From Gemmatimonadota bacterium (lineage in GTDB: Bacteria > Gemmatimonadota > Gemmatimonadetes > Longimicrobiales > Gaopeijiaceae), in assembly GCA_022561145.1 (NCBI GenBank), contig JADFRS010000010.1:1-37104 (forward strand): a DNA stretch of 37,104 nucleotides, in the 5' to 3' direction. Shown here piece by piece: positions 34,301-37,104 of the stretch. Position numbers and translations under genes: made by a program. Each line of letters opens with the position of its first letter. Position 1 is the stretch's first letter. The notes under the pieces were generated by a model, which saw only the letters and a program-made list of their open reading frames with translations, did not search any database and was not told the origin of the DNA.

Positions 34301-34525
34301 ACGCTACGGTGGCCGCGACGTCTGTTCGCGAAGCTGACGAGTCTGGCCGGCTACTTGGACGGCACGGACCACCGGCCGACGGACCAGTCGATCGAGGTCT
34401 TCGATATGTACCAGGCGCAACTCTCCGACTATCAAGCGCTCTTGGAGAGTCTCACGAACCGGGAGATCGCGAATTTCAACCGGCTCTTGAGGCAACACGG
34501 CGTCGCTCCGCTGACGACGCAGTAA
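31313..34525 (+). CDS. Secreted VPS10/sortilin-like Asp-box beta-propeller protein
   Basis: A 1070-residue exported protein. The signal peptide (TRSCLLAASLWVAGVSWASEAHAQ) is followed by FSALTYRHIGPVGNRVSAVTGVAGDPNVFYFGAASGGIFKTEDGG, the usual opening of this family. About ten Asp-box turns are visible, for example KTEDGGVHW (~residue 81), RSTDGGDSW, RTSDGGDTW, QSRDGGDTW, RSDDGGRRW, QTTDGGQSW, VTRDGGLNW, KTEDYGATW and SLDDGESW, which build one or two large propellers. After about residue 790 come a beta-rich domain and a helical C-terminus (residues ~920-1070, with AELHFLSLRVQERG). Annotated as glycosyl hydrolase-like, but no catalytic pair can be claimed. ATG 31313 has AAGGGG 7 nt upstream. 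Likely surface or periplasmic binding. Confidence 0.9.
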   Translation: MPSICPLLTRSCLLAASLWVAGVSWASEAHAQSASALGTDLFSALTYRHIGPVGNRVSAVTGVAGDPNVFYFGAASGGIFKTEDGGVHWTPIFDGQPAASIGSLAVAPSDPNVVWAGTGETFIRSNVSIGNGVYRSTDGGDSWTHMGLENTGRIGRVIIHPTDPNIVYVAALGHLYGPQQERGVYRTSDGGDTWERVLFVDENSGAVDLVMDPNNPRILFAATWEMLIRTWGRWSGGPGSGIHQSRDGGDTWERLEGNGLPSGTMGKIGLAMSPDDSDRIYALIETNSNREYEDLTEHEGVLWRSDDGGRRWRMVNGDHTLAQRPLYYTRAVVAPDNADEVHFLSTAHTKSRDAGESFSREGAGGDNHDMWIDPLLPGRMIVGHDGGVSISTNRGKSWMRPRLPIAQIYHAYTDTRIPYNVYGNRQDGPSQMGPSNSLSGGTIPIGAWQSVGGCESGFAVPDPVDPAIVWSGCYDGILDRYDHRTGHARRVSVWPDNPEGWPAAELRYRFQWTFPVAISPHDHNRVYVGSQHVHQTTDGGQSWQVISPDLTTNDESKQEKTGGLTPDDTSPTYAAVLFAIAESPLEEGVIWAGSNDGLVHVTRDGGLNWVNVTRNMPDLPEWGTVSNVEPSRHAPGTAYVTVDFHQIGNTDPYVYKTEDYGATWRSLAAGIPRSVFSYAHVVREDPVRPGLLYVGTENSIFVSLDDGESWSELQSNLPHAPAHWLDIQPHFNDLVVATYGRGFWIMDDLTPLQQLTDDVLASDVHLFDPRPAYRFLSKEGRQSQPDDPGAGRNPTYGASLTFYLREVPDDSVRLRILDDEGVERRSLSPGSLRAGLNRLHWNLREESSKTPRLRSEPVEHSHLEMPEQGWRALGEGGRVSPLAPPGIYTVELTMGDLRLTQPLEVLKDPTSEGTEEGSRAQVVMLREIRAAVDSVVALIDRIEWFRAELHFLSLRVQERGEPAEILEAAEEIETALVELEMLLADVRLTGGSARQDTLRWPRRLFAKLTSLAGYLDGTDHRPTDQSIEVFDMYQAQLSDYQALLESLTNREIANFNRLLRQHGVAPLTTQ

Positions 34526-34540
34526 GCCCCGGCAGGAGAT

Positions 34541-35377
34541 TCAGATCGGCCACCCGGAGGGGACCGACGGGTCTTCAGCAGCCGCCTCCGTGCGCATCCA
34601 CTCCCGGAAAATCATGAAGGCGGCGACACCCATGATCCACGCCGTGCCCAGCTTCATGATCGCACCCGCAAACTGCTGGTCGTGGAGTGGGTTGGTGCCT
34701 GGAAACGGTGGTGCGAGTTCATACGTGGAGTAGATCGGGTATTCGCTGAAGAGCATCATCGCGAACGGCGGGCGGATGAGAATCCCGTTGAGCGCCAGGT
34801 AGCCGATCTTCATGAGGGGGTGGAGCCCCGGACGAGCCGGGATCGGGGCCAGCAGCGGCCACCAGAAGATCACACCGCAGAACACCCACGCCATATCGAG
34901 CGCGAACGCTCCCGCCTGGGTGACCATGGCCGCGTCGACCACGCCCGGCCAGTGGGTGACTGTCATGCCGACGTTGAAGATCAGAAAGGCCGGGACGGGG
35001 TGGGTGAGATCCCCGAGGAACGCGTGAAGGGTGGGCCGCCGTTCGATCAAGCCGAAGGCGCCGCGTGGAATCCCCAGGAGCATCAGACCCGGGGCGATGA
35101 CACCCGCCAACAGAAACTGCGTCACATGCGCGCTGGCCAGATACGACGCACCCAGGGCCCCCAGAGGCCAATCCAGCGCTGCCCAAAGCAAGATCAGCCC
35201 GGTTACGAAATAGGCTGCGCGGTGGCGGCCATCGCCGTTGTCGGGCTCGGGCGGTGGGTACCGGCGCCGAAGCGCCACGTAGCCTGCCGCAATGAGGGCT
35301 ACGAACAGCCACACACCCACATACGGCCGCCAGGTCCAATCCCAGGGCTGTCCCTGAGCCGAACACCACCACTGCAT
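34541..35377 (-). CDS. ctaG: Cytochrome c oxidase assembly protein CtaG (caa3-type)
   Basis: A 278-residue protein with about seven membrane helices. Family marks are AHVTQFLLAGVIAPGLMLLGIP, FNVGMTVTHWPGVVDAAM, FCGVIFWWPLLAPIPARPGLHPLMKIGYLALNG and the C-terminal NPLHDQQFAGAIMKLGTAW, with conserved histidines (AHVTQ, THWP, LHDQQ) likely to handle copper. CtaG of this type is needed to insert copper into caa3-type cytochrome oxidase. ATG 35377 (MQWWCSAQG) has GGGGGA upstream; a longer frame to 35500 would overlap the SCO1 gene. It follows SCO1 by 28 nt on the same strand, which supports a joint role in oxidase copper loading. It converges on the propeller gene with 15 nt between stops. Confidence 0.88.
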   Translation of the reverse strand: MQWWCSAQGQPWDWTWRPYVGVWLFVALIAAGYVALRRRYPPPEPDNGDGRHRAAYFVTGLILLWAALDWPLGALGASYLASAHVTQFLLAGVIAPGLMLLGIPRGAFGLIERRPTLHAFLGDLTHPVPAFLIFNVGMTVTHWPGVVDAAMVTQAGAFALDMAWVFCGVIFWWPLLAPIPARPGLHPLMKIGYLALNGILIRPPFAMMLFSEYPIYSTYELAPPFPGTNPLHDQQFAGAIMKLGTAWIMGVAAFMIFREWMRTEAAAEDPSVPSGWPI

Positions 35378-35405
35378 TCTGGTCAGTCCCCCGACAAGGC
35401 TGCGG

Positions 35406-36032
35406 TCAAGGTATCTGCGCCTTCCACTGAAGCAGCAGTGGCAGGTCGGCAGCCCAGTCCTCGTGACGCGTACCGAAACCGTACTTGACCCTCGTACCAC
35501 CGTCGGGCGTCACCGCCAAGACGGAGGCCGCGTGCCCCACGATGTACGACTCACCCGCATTCACGGGCACCGCCGCCGGTGGCAGCAGCAGAGATTCGGC
35601 GACGGCATTCACTTCGTCCAGGGTGCCCAGCAACCCTACGAAGCCAGGATCGAAGCTGTCGAGCCACCGACGTAGAACCTCGGGGGTGTCACGCGCGGGG
35701 TCGGTCGAGATGAAGACCACCCGAACCCGCCCTCGATCGGCGGGGTCCAGCCGACCGATGACGGTGGCCAGCATGGCCATGTGTATCGGGCAGACATCGG
35801 GACAGTTCGTATATCCGAAGAAAATGAACGAAAGGAGCCCTTCGGTCTCGTCCTCGAAGGTGTATGGGTTTCCGTCGGTGTCGGACAGCGTGAATCGAGG
35901 CCGCTCACCTCCGGTTTCGATGATCGACCCCTTCAGCGGCGAGCTATCCAGCTCATCCGAGCTGCCCGGCGGTTCGCACGCGGCGAGCGAGACCAAGAGA
36001 GCAACAAGCATCAACGCGGGCTTCAGTACCAT
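35406..36032 (-). CDS. SCO1/SenC copper chaperone lipoprotein
   Basis: A 208-residue thioredoxin-fold protein. A signal peptide with lipobox VSLAAC (Cys near residue 19) anchors it outside the cytoplasm. The copper site is complete: TNCPDVCPIHM (CxxxC) and the distal histidine in YIVGHAASVLAVTPDG. FIFFGYTNCPDVCP and VVFISTDPARDTPEVLRRWLDSFDP are typical of SCO proteins, which load the CuA centre of cytochrome oxidase. ATG 36032 is preferred, with GGGGTG 7 nt upstream; GTG 36041 is an alternative. CtaG follows immediately. A strong minus-strand terminator at 36049-36090 separates it from the gene upstream, so SCO1 starts a new transcript, probably from within the 20-80 nt before it. Confidence 0.92.
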   Translation of the reverse strand: MVLKPALMLVALLVSLAACEPPGSSDELDSSPLKGSIIETGGERPRFTLSDTDGNPYTFEDETEGLLSFIFFGYTNCPDVCPIHMAMLATVIGRLDPADRGRVRVVFISTDPARDTPEVLRRWLDSFDPGFVGLLGTLDEVNAVAESLLLPPAAVPVNAGESYIVGHAASVLAVTPDGGTRVKYGFGTRHEDWAADLPLLLQWKAQIP

Positions 36033-36048
36033 CGATGTCACCCCAGGG

Positions 36049-36090
36049 AAAAAGAAACACTCCGGAACCCAAGGTAAGGACTCCGGAGTG
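36049..36090 (-). terminator. Intrinsic terminator after the small zinc-finger gene
   Basis: On the minus strand, CACTCCGG (36090-36083), a 17-nt loop and CCGGAGTG (36065-36058) form an 8-bp stem, followed by TTTCTTTTT (36057-36049). It lies 28 nt after the stop of the small zinc-finger gene and 17 nt before the SCO1 start. The loop is longer than usual, but stem plus T-tract make termination likely. Confidence 0.65.
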
Positions 36091-36117
36091 CATGGAAAAT
36101 GGCCGGATCGTCGGTCG

Positions 36118-36336
36118 TCAGCGACCCTTGGTCATCGACCACAGGACGATCACACCGATGATCGCCAACCCGATCAGAGCCTGGGTGTTTTCCCCGAACT
36201 GCTCTCTCCAATCCGGGAACTCGGGCTTCGGCCCGGGGTTGGCTTTCGGTTGGTGCATGGAACAGTATTTGGAACTGTCGACCGCTGGGCGCCGACACTG
36301 ATTCCCCGCCTTGGTCTTGCCGCTGCATCTAGCCAC
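36118..36336 (-). CDS. Small zinc-finger-like protein with C-terminal membrane helix
   Basis: A 72-residue protein. The N-terminal ~30 residues (RCSGKTKAGNQCRRPAVDSSKYCSMHQ) carry the C-x(9)-C...C-x(2)-H pattern seen in short zinc-binding domains of the DUF5763 kind. A proline-rich linker leads to a single membrane helix at the C-terminus (ALIGLAIIGVIVLWSM), so it is a tail-anchored or single-pass protein. The function is unknown. I prefer GTG 36336 because GAGGAG lies 6 nt before it; ATG 36342 directly abuts that Shine-Dalgarno and would be badly spaced. It is expressed alone: the barrel gene ends 77 nt upstream and a terminator follows. Confidence 0.75.
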   Translation of the reverse strand: MARCSGKTKAGNQCRRPAVDSSKYCSMHQPKANPGPKPEFPDWREQFGENTQALIGLAIIGVIVLWSMTKGR

Positions 36337-36419
36337 TGTCATCTCCTCGCATATCTGGGCATCCTCCCACCCCTCCTAATACGCGTGACCCCCCCTCACT
36401 GATTCAATGACCTTCGCGA

Positions 36420-37104
36420 TCAAAAGGCCTGACCCAAGAAGATGTACCAGGCGTCCTCCCCCTGATCGGCACGCGCATAGGAAACATAAAGCGGCCCCAC
36501 CAGAGTCTCCACACCCACGAAAATTCCGGCGCTCGCCCTGAGATCCCCGGCATCCACGTCACTCAGCCTCTCCCAGGCGTTTCCGACCTCTCCGGTGAGT
36601 CCGAGGAAGAGCCCTCCCCCAGCTAGCGTGGTGGGCACCGTTGCGACCCGCCGACGGTAGGTGAACCGGCCGAACGCCATATGGTTACCGGTCACCATCC
36701 TCGGCCTCAACCCGGAAAGGTCCAAGAACCCGCCCAAGGAAAAATCGTCGTGGCGAGGAAGGGGCTCACTGAAACTGGTGCCTGCCTTGGCCTCGAGAAT
36801 GAAGCTGCCGGGGCCTCGGCTGATCACGCCGGTCACCCCGCCGACCAACCTCGAATACGCGGGATCCGAGCCGAGCGCCCGCAGACCGTTGTAGAGCTCG
36901 ATGCGGGCCGTGAGTCCCCGAGTCGGAAACCCTCGGTCGTCGAGCAGGTCGACCGAGAAACTCGATCTCAGCCCACCTATGTCGGCCCCCTCCGTGCCAG
37001 ACTGGGCGGAATTGGCTCGCCCGCGGTCGCCCGGCCCCTGGTGGGGCAGGACATAACCATACCCTCCTCTGAGGCCCCTGAATTGCCTGAGGGGAAGTTT
37101 TTCC
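36420..37104 (-). CDS. C-terminal beta-barrel of a patatin/BamA-type outer-membrane protein, partial
   Basis: The frame is open to the right window edge, so the N-terminus lies outside. The visible 227 residues alternate like transmembrane strands: RSSFSVDLLDDRGFPTRGLTARIELYNGL, FILEAKAGTSFSEPLP, DDFSLGGFLDLSGLRPRMVTGNHMAFGRFTYRR, LFLGLTGEVGNAWERL, DLRASAGIFVGVETLVGPLYVSYARAD and a final AWYIFLGQAF ending in phenylalanine, as required for insertion by the Bam machinery. GGFLDLSGL and VETLVGPLYVSYA match the 16-strand surface-antigen/D15 barrel of patatin-like (PlpD-type) proteins, which would have a lipase domain upstream. That domain is not visible, so BamA/TamA relatives remain possible. 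Confidence 0.8.
   Translation of the reverse strand, partial: EKLPLRQFRGLRGGYGYVLPHQGPGDRGRANSAQSGTEGADIGGLRSSFSVDLLDDRGFPTRGLTARIELYNGLRALGSDPAYSRLVGGVTGVISRGPGSFILEAKAGTSFSEPLPRHDDFSLGGFLDLSGLRPRMVTGNHMAFGRFTYRRRVATVPTTLAGGGLFLGLTGEVGNAWERLSDVDAGDLRASAGIFVGVETLVGPLYVSYARADQGEDAWYIFLGQAF

Noticed and set aside
36361-36419. Possible promoter of the small zinc-finger gene
   Set aside because: TTGAAT and TATTAG on the minus strand are 20 nt apart, too far for a sigma-70 promoter.
1-37104. tRNA, rRNA, CRISPR, integrase or transposase genes
   Set aside because: Looked for on both strands by eye; no cloverleaf, regular repeat array or transposase motif was found. A covariance search would be needed to exclude small RNAs.

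Overview
GC-rich bacterial chromosomal DNA. The gene set fits a free-living, aerobic, diderm bacterium. Most resemble Gemmatimonadota: the DUF2723 glycosyltransferase-like protein, the Asp-box/VPS10 beta-propeller protein, the PD40-M28 peptidase, the BlaI/M56 pair with TonB-type tails, the fused alpha-beta branched-chain E1 and the FtsX/ADOP-type permease remnant. The phylum call is inference from gene content. I see no rRNA, tRNA, CRISPR array, integrase or transposase. Genes are dense, many with GTG starts and 4-nt ATGA/GTGA stop-start overlaps. Layout: (1) 1-2046, plus strand: the 3' part of an exported alpha/beta hydrolase that has lost its nucleophile segment, then a metzincin-type lipoprotein protease. 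(2) 9052-2074, minus strand: a long run of small orphan protein, GspG-like protein, DedA, a CoaE-PHP fusion, NrnA-type DHH phosphoesterase, unknown protein, Fur-type regulator, phospholipase-D/cardiolipin-synthase-like protein and CcdA. (3) 9214-13549, plus: YyaL/SPATA20-type protein and the fused branched-chain 2-oxoacid dehydrogenase E1. (4) 14826-13561, minus: MoeB-rhodanese; divergent from it at 14937-16942 is a BlaI-type repressor coupled to an M56 receptor that carries plug-like and TonB C-terminal modules, with two matching 16-bp operators in the shared upstream region. (5) 19178-17001, minus: DUF2723 membrane protein. 20993-19288, minus: an exported RidA coupled to a Tat-exported PLP aminotransferase, divergent from an alpha/beta hydrolase (21112-22218). 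(6) A HEAT-repeat protein, then divergent ornithine-cyclodeaminase-family and sarcosine-oxidase-like genes with almost no intergenic space. (7) 30746-25588, minus: NTF2-like lipoprotein, haem/copper monooxygenase-like protein, DinB, a truncated flavin-nucleotide-binding gene and a large PD40-M28 peptidase. (8) 30747-31312 has no intact gene: it holds a pair of near-identical hairpin repeats, one followed by a T-tract, and a frameshifted FtsX permease tail; the Asp-box propeller gene follows (31313-34525). (9) 36336-34541, minus: small zinc-finger membrane protein, strong terminator, then SCO1 and CtaG for cytochrome oxidase copper assembly; the window ends inside a patatin/BamA-type outer-membrane barrel. 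No other gene-free stretch exceeds about 300 bases. The most interesting items are the exported RidA-aminotransferase pair, the BlaI operator pair with its M56-plug-TonB receptor, the CoaE-PHP fusion, and three eroded genes (hydrolase, flavin-binding, FtsX).
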